Assembly (NCBI GenBank): GCA_026874595.1
Contig: CM049319.1
Span: 41,395,973-41,459,972 of the forward strand
Source of the DNA: Sipunculus nudus
Taxonomy: Eukaryota > Annelida > Sipuncula > Golfingiida > Sipunculidae
Reading direction: 5' to 3'
DNA length: 64,000 nt
This document shows positions 33,401-43,324 of this stretch, piece by piece. The notes under the pieces are model-generated. The model ran no database searches. It saw nothing but the letters and a program-made list of their open reading frames with translations, and was not told the DNA's origin. Numbering within the stretch: the first letter of the stretch is position 1; every line of letters begins with the position of its first letter. A program made the translations under genes and the position numbers.

Positions 33401-36400
33401 AGGCTGGTGGCGCAACCTGTATTTTTTCCATTATTAACGAATTTTTCTCAATTTTAAGACCTTCCGATGAAGCAGTCCGTCCGTTAACAAGGCACAAATA
33501 CAACCGTTAGACCTAAAAACTTCTAACTGTACATTCAGGGAGGTCTTGGAAAACTGAAATTAGGTAATGATGACCTATATTTAGCAAACTATAGGCTGAA
33601 AACATGATTTTTAGCACCCAGTCTGTCAGACGGAGCACAAATTGTATCCGCTAGGCCTAGAATTTTCATTAATTAATAATCTGCATGGAAACCTGAAATT
33701 AGGTCATGGTGACCTAAACTAGTATTCCGTGAACTATCGGCCAAAAACATGATATTTAGCACCCTGCTAGCCCTAGAATGTTCCAAGGAAGTTTTGGCAA
33801 TCTCCATGTAAACCTGAAATTAGGTCCTGGTGACCTATATTACTGGCCAGAAACATTTTAAGCACCAAAACAGTCAGACAGCGTACAAACCTTTATTGTT
33901 GGACCTAGAATCTTCTGTCTTGACATCCAGGGATGTCTCGCAAAAATGTGCACGGTCATTTTTAGCTCAGCTGATGGCGTACAAAGAGGCTAGATTTCAT
34001 GGAAATCGCTGGGCATATTATCTTGAAACATTTTTTTCTTGTTAATTTGAAAGAACTTTAATTGCTACAGTTGAATGGGGATACCACCTACAAAATTTGG
34101 CATCCAGAAGATAGAATTCCCTTTGCGAATGTCTTCCTAGTCAGCTGAGCGTCATGACCCATGGGTCACTTGTTTTCTTCAAATTTGTGGATGAGGGCCC
34201 ATCGATGTAGACATATATGTTTTTGCAATTGCTAAAACAAAGCCATTCTCGATGAGCATGATAAGTTTTATCATTTCATTAAGAAAATGTGGTCACTTTT
34301 TTTTCTTTAGTTTTTATGTAACTCTTGCATGTAATTTAAGACCCTCAGTCTATCCAGTTTTTTTTTTTAATTCTTACTGCCTGGTACTGTTATAGTACTA
34401 TGTCTTTTTTTCACACAGCACTATGTCTCATATGTTATCACCCGCAAGGCGAATTCCTGTATTTATGGAATAAATCTTGTAAATCTAGTGTCCTGAAACC
34501 TTGTATGACTGTAGATCATGACTAGTGCTATCAGGTGATAATGACTGGTTGCACCAAATGAAATTTGTATTTTTCACATATTAACCTTGAATTTTTAGAC
34601 TGCAAAATTACAGCAATTGTGCCAGTTTATGAAACTTGGTTGTGCTACAAGGCACAAATTGTAATTATTTGACTTAGAACTTCTAAATTTATATCCAGGG
34701 AGGTTCTAATAAAATTTCCATTGAAACCCTAAATAAGGTCAAGATAGCCTATATTTAACAAACTACTCGCTTCATTTTACCATTAAAACTAGTTGTGAAT
34801 CTTCAGTCATAGCTAAAGTCCATTTCTGCTGAGTTGGCGGGTTACTCTCCTGAAGGATTTTGAGCTAATGGGGCAGGGGATCATCCCTCATCAGTCATAC
34901 ATCAGGTATATACCAGTATCACATACTACAGCTTTAGTAACAACAATAGGGATGTAAACATAACAAAGAGATGTTAAGTTACACTTTCTGTCATTATTTT
35001 TAATGACAAGGCTTGTATAGCAACTTGCCAAGGGAAAACAAATTAAAGCAAGTCTTTTTGAAGACCATAGATCAAATCAAGTAAATGGGTATTTTCATTT
35101 TGTATTAACCCCTCAACAACATATGGGCTCTACTCCCTCCATGTATATCTCATCCTCCTCATTCTCAGCGTCTGATGTACTGTCATAGCTGTCAGATAAA
35201 CTAACAAAAACTTACCAGTATTAACTTTACGAAGTCATCAAACAGATGTTTACCTCCCCACCAAGTGGCCACCAAGTGCTGGATTAAGACGATCCTCACC
35301 CTTTGGCAACAAGTGCTGGATTGGGCATCTGGCCTGTTACAGCCTGCACCCAGTCACTGCCAATTTTACCTACTTCACAGCCATAAAGGTGTGCATAAGA
35401 AAAATGCACCCTTTTGAATTTCACATATTAAATACTTGTAGATATTGTGTAAGCATGCCAGTCATTTTAAAGCGGAGAAAAAAATGCACAACTTGGCCCT
35501 TGTTTGTATGACTGTAATTGTAACTCTTATATATGCCTAAGATTCATGCCTGACCCCTCGGATAAGTTGGGTTAGTTGATTGCTTATAAGGTGATAAATT
35601 GGGTGCTGTTGATCAGTCATCAATTGCCCCCCCCCCCCCACACACACACACACTTATCAGAAATAGACTACAGTACGACTGGTGCTGAATCTTGCCACTT
35701 TTGCACATGTCTAGATCTACTAGATCGTCTACCTCCACATTTGTAATAAGGTCACCATGACCTCGTATGCTTAAACAGGCTTATGTATAGTGCCCTCAGA
35801 ACAAACAGTACAAAACAAAAAAGATGCATGCATCTAGTATCACGGTGACAATCAACACCGTCAGACAGCTGAGCATCATGACCTTTTGGTCATTTGTGTC
35901 TGGGTTGTCTTGAAATTTGGTTTGTTTATTGATCTAAAAAGCTCAATAACCATCTACAATATCCAAATTTTTACCAGTATTTTAACAATGTCTGCTATCT
36001 GTCTATCTGTCAACTGCATCCATATCTTTTACAAGACAATATCCAGTCAAAACTCCTAGCAAACACCAATGTACGTCACTGTGACTGTTACTTATGTGCT
36101 TGACCTTCAGTAATCTGTCACATCCAGCTAAGTTCTTAGTATATTTGCACATGCTAGCATCTTTCATGAGGGCATTTTTTGCCAGGGAGTGCAGAATGGC
36201 TGTGCAGAATATGCAAATTTCCTCATACCAGTGTATATAAACTTACAGGTACAGTTGATAAGGAATGAAAATAAATCATTTTATTAGTTGTAAAGTTGGA
36301 AATGTTAATGACTTTGAATTTGACCCAGGATTTATAGAGAAATGTAAGTTTCCTTGAAAGTCCTGCAATAAGTTTCTCTTGAAAGTGTATGAAAGTGTAT

Positions 36401-37074
36401 AAGCATTAATGATACAATATGATCCACAGTTTGCATGTTATTGTATAGATCTCGCATCAAGAAAGCCTGTGATGTGATGCGGTCTGTTGTACCAGGAATG
36501 ACGTGTAAGACTGATAAAGCCACAGTTTTTGAGTTCTCTGCCCAGTATATCCTGTACTTAAAAGGAATGGTTGGCAAAGAACATGATCGTGTAAGTATTG
36601 GAGTATACATTTAAGGGTTGATTATAATTTATCTGAGAAACTTTTCAGAAGAATTTAAACACATTATATATTGAGCAAAAATTTACCAGTTAATTTATTT
36701 GTCAGGCACATGATACACTATATATAGCATTATGCTAATTTCTAGACAATGTTCTTCGCATAGGCTCAAAAGTAGATTGATTCCTTAAGAAAGAATTGAC
36801 CTATTGTAAACAACACAATAATAATTCACATGATCCCGAAAGTAAATTTCATCAAACCAAGTTAGCCGACTGCCATAGGTTAAAAAAAAAAACCGCTCCG
36901 GAAATACCAGCAATAGCCTCATGTGATTTTGTTCTTTAGATGTGCAATATATATGTGTGTGTGTGTGTGTGAGGGTGTGTGTGTGTGTGTGTGTGTGTGG
37001 TGTTCGTCAGCATTATTCGTAGACATTTTTTTATCTATTTCCAGGAATTTTTAAGAAGATACAGCCCATACTGA
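27161..37074 (+). CDS. bHLH transcription factor, TCFL5-like; three 3' exons
   Basis: Exons 27161-27423, 36449-36590 and 37045-37074 join in one frame (phases 2 then 0) with AG/GT junctions: acceptors CCACACAG, TTGTATAG and TTATCTATTTCCAG, donors CAG-GTGTGT and CGT-GTAAGT. The joined product ends at TGA 37072-37074. It has a Ser/Pro-rich N-part, then a basic region HNAKERFRRSRI with His, Glu and Arg in the places that contact CACGTG E-boxes in class B bHLH proteins. Helix 1 is KKACDVMRSVVP, and helix 2 is TDKATVFEFSAQYILYLK. The short C-terminus reads EFLRRYSPY. TCFL5 shares the RRxRIxxxCD and TDKAT pattern, but SOHLH or a mollusc-specific family is possible. The start codon and 5' exons were not found. 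It acts in the nucleus, presumably as a dimer. Confidence 0.75.
27880..28080. repeat. Dispersed repeat fragment in intron
   Basis: GAGCTATAGCGATGG, GAGAGGTCCTTGTGATCACTA and AATCAGGTCACAGGTCTAT are recognisable parts of the family that is present at 32.7-34.2 kb, 24.8 kb and 43.3 kb. No coding. Confidence 0.55.
28560..28860 (-). promoter_or_regulatory. LTR-like promoter block of a Gypsy element
   Basis: On the minus strand a GCGTATAAAAGCTG box (about 28784-28771) lies in GC-rich sequence downstream, in transcript order, of the Gypsy pol at 29.6-31.6 kb. This is where a 3' LTR is expected. It is only a candidate, since the 5' LTR was not found and the ends are not defined. Confidence 0.35.
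29192..29470 (+). CDS. Unassigned GC-rich open frame, possible exon
   Basis: A strong acceptor (TTTGTCTTTTCGTTTACAG) is followed by an open frame of about 92 codons to a TGA, including LGPLTERRLSKSFLVDIV and LRGISEQVKSRGAVC. It is protein-like, but the opposite strand is also open across it (116 codons). Phase does not join the bHLH exon upstream. It may be a piece of the neighbouring Gypsy element or an unknown gene. Not recognised. Confidence 0.2.
   Translation, partial: QLQPHLGPLTERRLSKSFLVDIVTTFTVPLSCFPWKLGTQRTQTKLRGISEQVKSRGAVCRLTGMRTHQSQIYCAVRSLIQNMVHFTIAKSP
29560..31640 (-). pseudogene. Gypsy pol remnant (RT end, RNase H, integrase)
   Basis: At 31625-31377: KPDDAEIQAILDMPNRTD and LVGMLNFLSPLIPNKSS, the thumb/connection boxes of Gypsy RT. 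Then, past stops, RNase H text near 31230-30890 (a KYVPGSKMYIADTLS box). Integrase follows at about 30600-30020, where an EYWNTPVCGLPYKPAQLL-type box sits in a shifted frame near 30110-30070. The tail at 29827-29564 is basic, with TAPRKSTRKKTN, as in integrase C-termini. There are many frameshifts and stops, and the catalytic RT half is absent. It lies within the large bHLH intron, opposite to it. Confidence 0.7.
31650..32390. other. Intron sequence, nothing recognised
   Basis: AT-rich, without repeats or frames that I can name. Confidence 0.45.
32397..32690 (+). mobile_element. tRNA-derived SINE
   Basis: The head 32397-32475 has a tRNA-like shape: GTGGCGTAATGATTAAGGCGC (A-box region) and GGTTGCGGGTTCGCGTC (B-box). 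A body about 200 bases long follows, with GGGAGACGAGAAAAGCTAC near its end, then the dispersed repeat that begins at about 32690. A pol III promoter would drive it. SINE family not named. Confidence 0.65.
33234..33248. promoter_or_regulatory. Estrogen-response-element-like palindrome
   Basis: AGGTCACTGTGACCT is the reverse complement of AGGTCACAGTGACCT, the classical vertebrate ERE sequence. It lies inside a repeat, so binding in this animal is untested. Confidence 0.35.
33701..33715. promoter_or_regulatory. Estrogen-response-element-like palindrome
   Basis: AGGTCATGGTGACCT: both half-sites exact, three-base spacer. Same repeat family as 33234. Confidence 0.35.
34201..36448. other. Intron sequence with scattered repeat fragments
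   Basis: No gene seen. It holds another repeat fragment at 34680-34760, a (C)n(CA)n tract near 35627-35653 and a perfect AGGTCACCATGACCT palindrome at 35749-35763. Confidence 0.5.
35749..35763. promoter_or_regulatory. Estrogen-response-element-like palindrome
   Basis: AGGTCACCATGACCT: two exact half-sites with a three-base spacer. It sits 0.7 kb before the helix-loop-helix exon, within the intron. Confidence 0.3.
36449..36590 (+). CDS. bHLH gene, exon with helix-loop-helix
   Basis: 142 bases: one base completes the split Arg codon, then 47 codons up to a perfect GTAAGT donor. It encodes the end of the basic region, helix 1, a loop with PGMTCKTDKAT and helix 2 (FEFSAQYILYLKGMVG). The three-base phase fits both neighbours exactly, which is strong support that the three pieces are one transcript. 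Confidence 0.85.
36951..37000. repeat. (GT)n microsatellite
   Basis: Two (GT)n runs, interrupted by GAGG, in the short intron just before the last coding exon. Confidence 0.9.
37045..37074 (+). CDS. bHLH gene, terminal coding exon
   Basis: After a strong polypyrimidine acceptor (TTTTTTATCTATTTCCAG) nine codons, EFLRRYSPY, and a TGA stop. Phase 0 in. The 3' untranslated region would follow; a possible AATAAA is at about 37879, unproven. Confidence 0.65.
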   Translation, partial: EFLRRYSPY

Positions 37075-38170
37075 TGCAACATGGAGAAAGGTTCATGTTA
37101 ACCCTAGAGGGTAGATAGACGATGATACCCTGATGCTGGGCACATATCATTCATATGAGGCTAATAACCTGACTAACCCAGCCCCATCTGTCGATCATGC
37201 GGGTGGGCATGATAGTTGAGTGGTAATGTTCGACAACTGATATGAATATTGTGATGCCATATCATAAACTTGCACCATATAATATGTACAGGGGTGATAA
37301 TCTTCTAACACAAACTACTTTTCACATGAACAGGGATTAATGGTGCAATTTAAACATTTTGAAAAAAGATTGCCATTATTTTCATTATACTCATTCAGAT
37401 GAAAAGAAATTTTACAAAACAAGAAATCTTTTTACGGTATCCTAGACCTTTAATGAGATAAGGTAAAGAGGATATGCAAAATAACTTTATACAGTTATAT
37501 GTTTAGTCTTTATTAGATGTTTAAGGTGAACTTGTGCAGGTAATCAAAGAGGTTTGAAGGCTTCTATCAGGAATTACATATTTTTATACTTTAAAAAATT
37601 GTTAAATGCCATTTGAAAAGGAGTTTCTTTCTGGAAAGCAGGGTTAGAACTTCCATTGAACATTTTCAATGTTTCAGTATCGAGAAGGTGACTTTACTAC
37701 CTTTGAAACCAAACAGTATGGTTGTCTTAGCAATTTGTGAAGACAGCCGATTATTTGAGTTCACTCTGTGAACTTTTGCACTGGCGCCCTGTCCATCCGT
37801 TCTCGCCTGTTTCCTAAATATCTCAACAACCGCCTCAGCTATCATCATGAAATTTTAAAATCATGTGATGAATATGCAAAAAATAAAAACAAAGGTTTGG
37901 TGGTGCCACCTATGTTGAAATATTTTATGCAAACTGATACGGTCTTTTCCACCTATGTTGAAATATTTTATGCAAACTGATTTAGTTTTTCCACTTTTTC
38001 GAAGATAAGTCTTAAAGTATTGATATTTTGGCTTTCATATGAATAACAGGCAATTCCTTTGAGAAAGGGGGGGAAAACTCGAATTCGTCCTCTTTGCGGA
38101 ACATCAAATTTGGTTGATACTAAAATTTGTCAAGTTGATGTGTTTGCATCAAGGAAGTTTAATATAGATG
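37075..38170. other. 3' flank of the bHLH gene
   Basis: Presumed 3' untranslated region and flanking DNA. A 33-base duplication, CCACCTATGTTGAAATATTT plus ATGCAAACTGATA-like text, is at 37907-37939 and 37950-37982. No gene. Confidence 0.5.
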
Positions 38171-38179
38171 GAAAGAGAT

Positions 38180-39960
38180 GTTGCAACCACTATTGTAATA
38201 ACGTTAACTATTGAAATAATTATTACAAAAGTGGTTGGTAAGGGCCAGTTTTTGCCCACCACTATTGTAAAAACGGTCACTATTGTAATAATTATTACAA
38301 TAATTATTACAATAGTGGTTGCATTTGCAATTTTTTACTACAATAGAGGTTGATGCTGCCAGCGGAAATTATTCCCAGTTTTCTTTTAGATTTTTGCAAA
38401 CAAATGACATCCCCCGAAAAAAAACCACACACACAATTCATACTCAGTGCCCCCCCCCCCCCTATAAAGCATCCGTTTGTATTTTAGATGTTATTTCACT
38501 AGTGACCTTTATTACAATATTGACCGCGTCGAGCATCCACTATTCTGATAACGGTCACTTTTGTAATAAAAACGAGTGGCCACTTTTATCTGACCACTGA
38601 AGACATAATTTTCATGTAATGTTCTTTTTAAAATGCCACTATTTTTATTTATTTGTGTTCAAGTGAAAAAAATGCTGGGGAATTATAGTATTCAAAACGT
38701 TGAATTCCACCCTTAAGTGATTAATTATACTAATAACAATATTTATTACTATAGTGAACGTTTTTACAACAGTGACTCGGTCGATCAACCACTATTGTAA
38801 TAACTGTGGCTAATGTAATAAATACTAGCGGCAACTTTTGTCTGACCACTGAAGAAATAATTTCCCTCATCGTTCATCCTGAAATGTCATGCACTATTAT
38901 TATATATTTGTGTTCAAGTGTAAAATCCGGAGGAATTATAGTATTCAAAATGTTGTGATCCATTTTTACGTGATTAATTATAGCAATAACGACATTTATT
39001 ACAATAGTGAACGTTATTACAATAGTGACCGGGTCGTGCTACCACTATTGTCATAACAAACACTATTGTAATAAAAACTATCGGCCACTTTTATCTGAAC
39101 ATTGAAGAAGTTATTCGTGTCGTCGTTCATCTTGAAATGCCAGTGTTTTTTTTTTTATATTTGTGTTCAAGTGTTAATTCGTGGGGAATTATAGTATTCC
39201 AAACGTTGTAATCCATCCTTACATGATTAATGCATCCTTACATGATTAATTAATCATTATACCCATAACGACATTTATTACCAGAGTGAACGTTATTACA
39301 ATAGTGACTGGGTCGAGCAACTACTATTGTAATAACGGTCACCATTGTACCAACATTAACTATTGTAATAAATATCGTGATTGGTATCATTAATAACGTA
39401 AGGATGTTGGGAATACTACAATTCCCCAGGATTTTACACTTGAATACAAATATATTACAATAGTGGCATTTCAAGACGAACGATGAGGGAAATTATTTCG
39501 TCAGTCTAAAAGTCGCCGCTAGTCACTATTGTAATAGGGTTCACTATTATAATCAATTTTGTTATAGGTATAATTAATCACGTAAGAATGGATTACAGCG
39601 TTTAGAATGATATAATACACAAATATAGAATAATGGTGGTTTTTAAGATGAATGGTGAGAGAATTATTTCTTCAGTGGTGAGATAAAAGTAGCCGCTAGT
39701 TTTTATTCAATAGTAACCCTTATTACAATAGTGGTTGTTGAACGCGGTTACTAGTGTAATAACATCTAATATACAAACGGATGTTTTTAGGGGATACTGC
39801 GTATGATTTTTTTTCAGGGAATGTCATTTGTTTGGAAGAATCTCAACGAAATGGAAAAATTTCCGCCGGCAACGTCAACCACTATTTTAATAAAAAATAT
39901 TACAAAGGTGGTTGCATTCGCAACATTATTACAATAGTGACCGTTAATGCGGTCTTGTTT
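38180..39960. mobile_element. Foldback element made of CACTATTGTAATAA motifs
   Basis: Left arm (about 38268-38510) and right arm (about 39960-39765) are imperfect reverse complements: both carry TTGCATTTGCAA-like or GTTGCATTCGCAAC text, GCAGCGGAAAT or GCCGGCGGAAAT, AAACAAATGACAT and GCATCCGTTTGTAT. Three direct copies of a ~254-base unit fill the left part (landmark TGTTCAAGTG at 38656, 38911 and 39164). Inverted, diverged copies lie at 39380-39740. CTATTGTAATA or its complement occurs at least fourteen times, in both directions. No protein is encoded. Confidence 0.75.
38480..39240 (+). repeat. Three tandem ~254-bp units
   Basis: Units contain, in order, TTTATTACAATAGTGA, GTCGAGCAACCACTATT, GCCACTTTTATCTGACCACTGA, TTCATCTTGAAATG, TGTTCAAGTG and GGAATTATAGTATTC. 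Spacing 255 and 253 bases. Confidence 0.75.
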
Positions 39961-40474
39961 AAGCTCCAGTTACAAGGACACTCACAGCAGTGATGATGTG
40001 ACACGTACACTACACACCGCTGGCTGAATTAATCGCCTCGGTTCAACATACTTAAAATATGATGCATGTACTTAAACTAGGTGCATCGTCTGAAGATATA
40101 TGCGTTCCCGTCCGATAGATAAATGAAGGCAGGGCCCTGTGGCTCTGTGTTTACAACAGAGCCACAACTTGGTCTACGTTGGGGGTAACATAGTGCCATA
40201 TCTATACTGCGTACTAGTATCCACTTATCTAGCCCATAGGAATGAACTCCTCAGTTGCTTTTTTTTTCAGTGACAGACGCATTGTGGAGTCCATAGATTG
40301 CACCTGCAGTTAACTGTGATTATAGCACTCCATACACAACTGTGAGATTTAACATATATTCATTGATTAATGTTCAGTACATCTATGTGTATTGTATATT
40401 TGACCACTAGAAAACATTACTGTTCTCTTCTCAGCCCTATTTTGCACCAAGGAAGTTAAAATATGAACATAATA

Positions 40475-40528
<54 letters not shown>

Positions 40529-40858
40529 GCCTAAAGCCTTATACAGGACTGCCACCAAATGTCTACCGGGGCTGTTAATGCTTCGATGCTCTCTGGGCAA
40601 ATACTATAAGTTGTTGATGTTACAGGTGCTTCATGCTTTCGGGAATGGTAATTTTTTATTACAGGCCTTTCGACATACAACATAATGTGAACATTGGTTT
40701 GCTAAAACCATAGGAAATATTTTTATTTAATTTTCTTTATAAGAGTACCAGATCGTATCGTGCTATAACCCCAGTTAGCCCTTTGGTGGGCCGGCGACGC
40801 AACAGAAACCTGAAACCTGTTGCGTCGACGTCGGCGGCTACCACTTATGAAATCTATG
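39961..40858. other. No gene; (AT)n tract
   Basis: Unremarkable AT-rich DNA with a perfect (AT)n tract of about 48 bases near 40478-40526. Confidence 0.7.
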
Positions 40859-41695
40859 ACTCCTTTTACGCTGTTGCGGTTGCGGCCGCGGTACGATAGA
40901 GTCAAACATATGATATTATGAAGGACAGATTCCTTTTATGCGGTTGCGGTACTTATCCGACCTGTCATCCGACAATTTTTTGTAGCGACCGCTCCGACAA
41001 AAAAAAATTAAACGGATGGGGTCGGATGAGAAATCCCGCAGACAGTGGCGTAACCAGTGGTGTCCTACTTCCCCCTCCCCCCCCCCCCCCCCAAAAAAAA
41101 AAAAAAAGGGAAGGGGGCAAAAAATCAGAAAGGGAAAAAAGGAAGAAAAGAGGGAAGAAGGGAAAGGGAAGGAAGAAGAAAAGGGCAAGTAAAGGTAAGA
41201 AGAGGAAAAGAGAAAAGTAAAAAGAAATATAGACTCGGGAAACGTCTTGAGTCTTGACCCCCCGGACGGTCAGGTCTGGTTACGCCCCTGCCCGCAGAAT
41301 TTTTAACGTCACATAGGGGTTTCCCCAGGATGAACGTGTTTATCAGCGTATGGCACGAGGAAACAAGTTCTCCGCCTGAAAATATCGATTTGAATCATTG
41401 TAATTTTGTGAAACATTTGCTTGTGAAACATTCACTGGTGAGTGTTGTGCCCTATGCATGTATCTGTTTCAATTCAACCAGCTGGTTTCTTATCTTTCTT
41501 GTTTTACAGCCACTTTTCATAATGCAGGGATACATACATTTATAATATAAATCATACATAAACATTATATATCATCATATGTACAAATTATGTATATTAC
41601 ATATAACATAGTTTATCCGTTACCGCGACCGCATAAAAGGAATAGGCCTTGCCACAACCGAATACCGCAGCCGCAACCGCGTAAAAGGAATCGCG
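40859..41695. repeat. Inverted repeat with CCTTTTACGCGGTTGCGG arms
   Basis: Left part 40859-40960 has CTCCTTTTACGCTGTTGCGG and TTCCTTTTATGCGGTTGCGG; right part 41619-41695 has the complements CCGCGACCGCATAAAAGGAA and CCGCAACCGCGTAAAAGGAA. It is probably a MITE that received the hAT-type element at 41043. Ends not defined. Confidence 0.6.
41043..41290. mobile_element. hAT-type MITE, 248 bp, with 8-bp target duplication
   Basis: Terminal inverted repeats CAGTGGCGTAACCAG (left) and CTGGTTACGCCCCTG (right; reverse complement CAGGGGCGTAACCAG, one mismatch). Perfect 8-base target duplication CCCGCAGA at 41035-41042 and 41291-41298, the size made by hAT transposases. The centre is poly-C (about 41075-41092), poly-A and GGAAG-rich simple sequence. 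No protein encoded. Confidence 0.9.
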
Positions 41696-41739
41696 GTGGT
41701 GCTGCTTATGTTACATGTCAATAGAAAGGGGTCACAGGA

Positions 41740-42090
41740 CAAGTTCTATTTAAAAGGTGGTATTTCCAAAGATACTGTTGAATCCCTGATGCTAGAAAAT
41801 TGAGAGCTCTTACATCAGGAGACATATCTTGCCAAACTTAGTCCATGGCTCTTTGATCCAGTGGATGCACATAGTTACTTGTTGACTGCCCATATTCTAG
41901 TTTTAAAACAGTCACTGAAATTTAGACAGTGCAAATAAATATAAATCGTGGGCTTATCATCACAAATAATTAAACTTTGTGGAAGTGAGAGATTTCATGA
42001 GTAAAGAAAGAGCTGAAATTTCTCTGATCCTTTCTGCAATTTGCGATATATCTGCTCATTGCACATGCTGATACAAGTGTGACAACTAAG
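41740..42090 (+). repeat. Dispersed repeat, copy 1
   Basis: Matches 48480-48750 imperfectly: CAGGAGACAT, GTCCATGGCTCTTTG-like, CCCATATTCTAGTTTTAAA, GGGCTTATCATCA, AAACTTTGTGGAAGT, TTTCATGAGTAAAG and CTTTCTGCAA are shared in order. Non-coding. Confidence 0.65.
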
Positions 42091-42229
42091 TATGGAGAAG
42101 TTAAATGATAACGTTTAAGTTGTCGGATAATGCTTCATCAGGCTTAGGTCAGGTACATGTATGTCTACTTGGTACTTTTTATTCAGGTTCACTATTTATT
42201 GAAAATGCGTATTGTATTATTAGCTCCAC

Positions 42230-42560
42230 ACATATTTAAACGGGTCAGAGGTCACTAGGCTACTTTGTGGTGTCGCCACAATAACCTACCAGGAATATGA
42301 TGGATTTTGATATGACTCAGAAAAATTAACCATTCGACAATATAATGTCTCGCCTAAATTCGATTTTCAGCAAAATCCATGCATATTTAATGAGGTCAGA
42401 GGTCACCAGACGTTGGTGAAGCCGTGATAACTTACCAAAAATCTGATGGATTTTTATATAACTCATTATGAATATTAGCCAAAACAGTTTCTCATCTGAA
42501 TTACATGCTCCGCAAAATTCAAGCATATTTGGTCAGGGGGTCACAAGGTATACGACTATT
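42230..42560 (+). repeat. Three ~145-bp units each with a DR1-like site
   Basis: Each unit has CATATTTAA or CATATTTGG before the site and a GATGGATTTTxATAT box after it. The sites: GGGTCAGAGGTCA at 42242-42254, AGGTCAGAGGTCA at 42393-42405 and GGTCAGGGGGTCA at 42531-42543. Confidence 0.6.
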
Positions 42561-42669
42561 TGCGGTGCTCTTGCTCTATTTTCCATGCATTTTTCCTCAG
42601 TTTTTGAGATTGCTAAACTACAGCAATGATGTCATTTTTCCAGATGTAGTTTCATCTTGTGCCCCGAAA

Positions 42670-42715
42670 TTTCATATATCGGATAGCCCCCCCCCCCCCC
42701 CCCTCCAAAAAAATA
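42670..42715. repeat. Poly-C tract
   Basis: About eighteen Cs then TCC and As, like the hAT-type MITE centre and 53249-53275. Confidence 0.9.
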
Positions 42716-42918
42716 TAAAATAGTGGACACGTAATATCTCATTGGTAAATGTTTCAGTTCCATTTAAATTTCTCATGATGTAACATTTGGATTTTATCTA
42801 CAAGCTATTAGAATATTAAAGAAATCAGATGCATATTTTGCAAGTATCCTCAAATTCCAAATACCATATGAAAAAAATACAGTATCAGAGAATAACTTAC
42901 TTATTTCAATCTGTGCTC

Positions 42919-43112
42919 AGGTGTCTTTTAATAAAATGTCCTCCCATGACGCAAATTTTCTATCTATTAACTCCTGTTCCTTACATTTTTCCCTCGGTAA
43001 ACGTTTACCTTTAGTGAACCTCACATGGCATAATCCATACAATAAGGTCTTTGAGGAGGCCACTCATCCTTCTCAATCACTCATCCATTCTGGTGTGGTT
43101 GCCTCCAAATAG
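42919..43112 (+). other. Unrecognised open frame after an acceptor-like site
   Basis: After TCAATCTGTGCTCAG a frame runs to a stop at 43112 and contains LVNLTWHNPYNKVFEEATH. Composition is protein-like but I recognise no family. It could be a fragment of a mobile element. Confidence 0.15.
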
Positions 43113-43324
43113 TCCTGTGCTACTTAACTAGTATCTGAAGGTGCTCCATCTTGTAGAAAAACATTTATTTCTTGGATAAAATCACCTGCTGTACGGGAGC
43201 AGATTACCATCCAACAACATCATAAAGTTTTCACTATTAACTTTGGCTCTCTCAGTGTTTATGATTTGAATATTTTTCGTTCCTGTCCAAAACTTTCCGG
43301 CTTTAATCACTGCATTTTGAGCTT

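Larger units (their letters stand above)
32690..34200. repeat. Reiterated dispersed repeat with AGGTCAnnnTGACCT palindromes
   Basis: About six degenerate units, each with a GGACCTAGAA-like box, TCCATGGAAACCTGAAATT and a 15-base palindrome: 32838-32852, 33077-33091, 33234-33248 (AGGTCACTGTGACCT, perfect arms), 33562-33576, 33701-33715 (AGGTCATGGTGACCT, perfect arms) and 33822-33836. Spacing is about 110-330 bases. Poly-C tracts at 32882-32897 and 33281-33290. The unit also occurs at 24.8, 28.0 and 43.4 kb. Confidence 0.75.

Noticed and set aside
40916-41257. Lys/Arg-rich frame of 100 codons
   Set aside because: It is the poly-A and GGAAG simple sequence inside the 248-bp hAT MITE.
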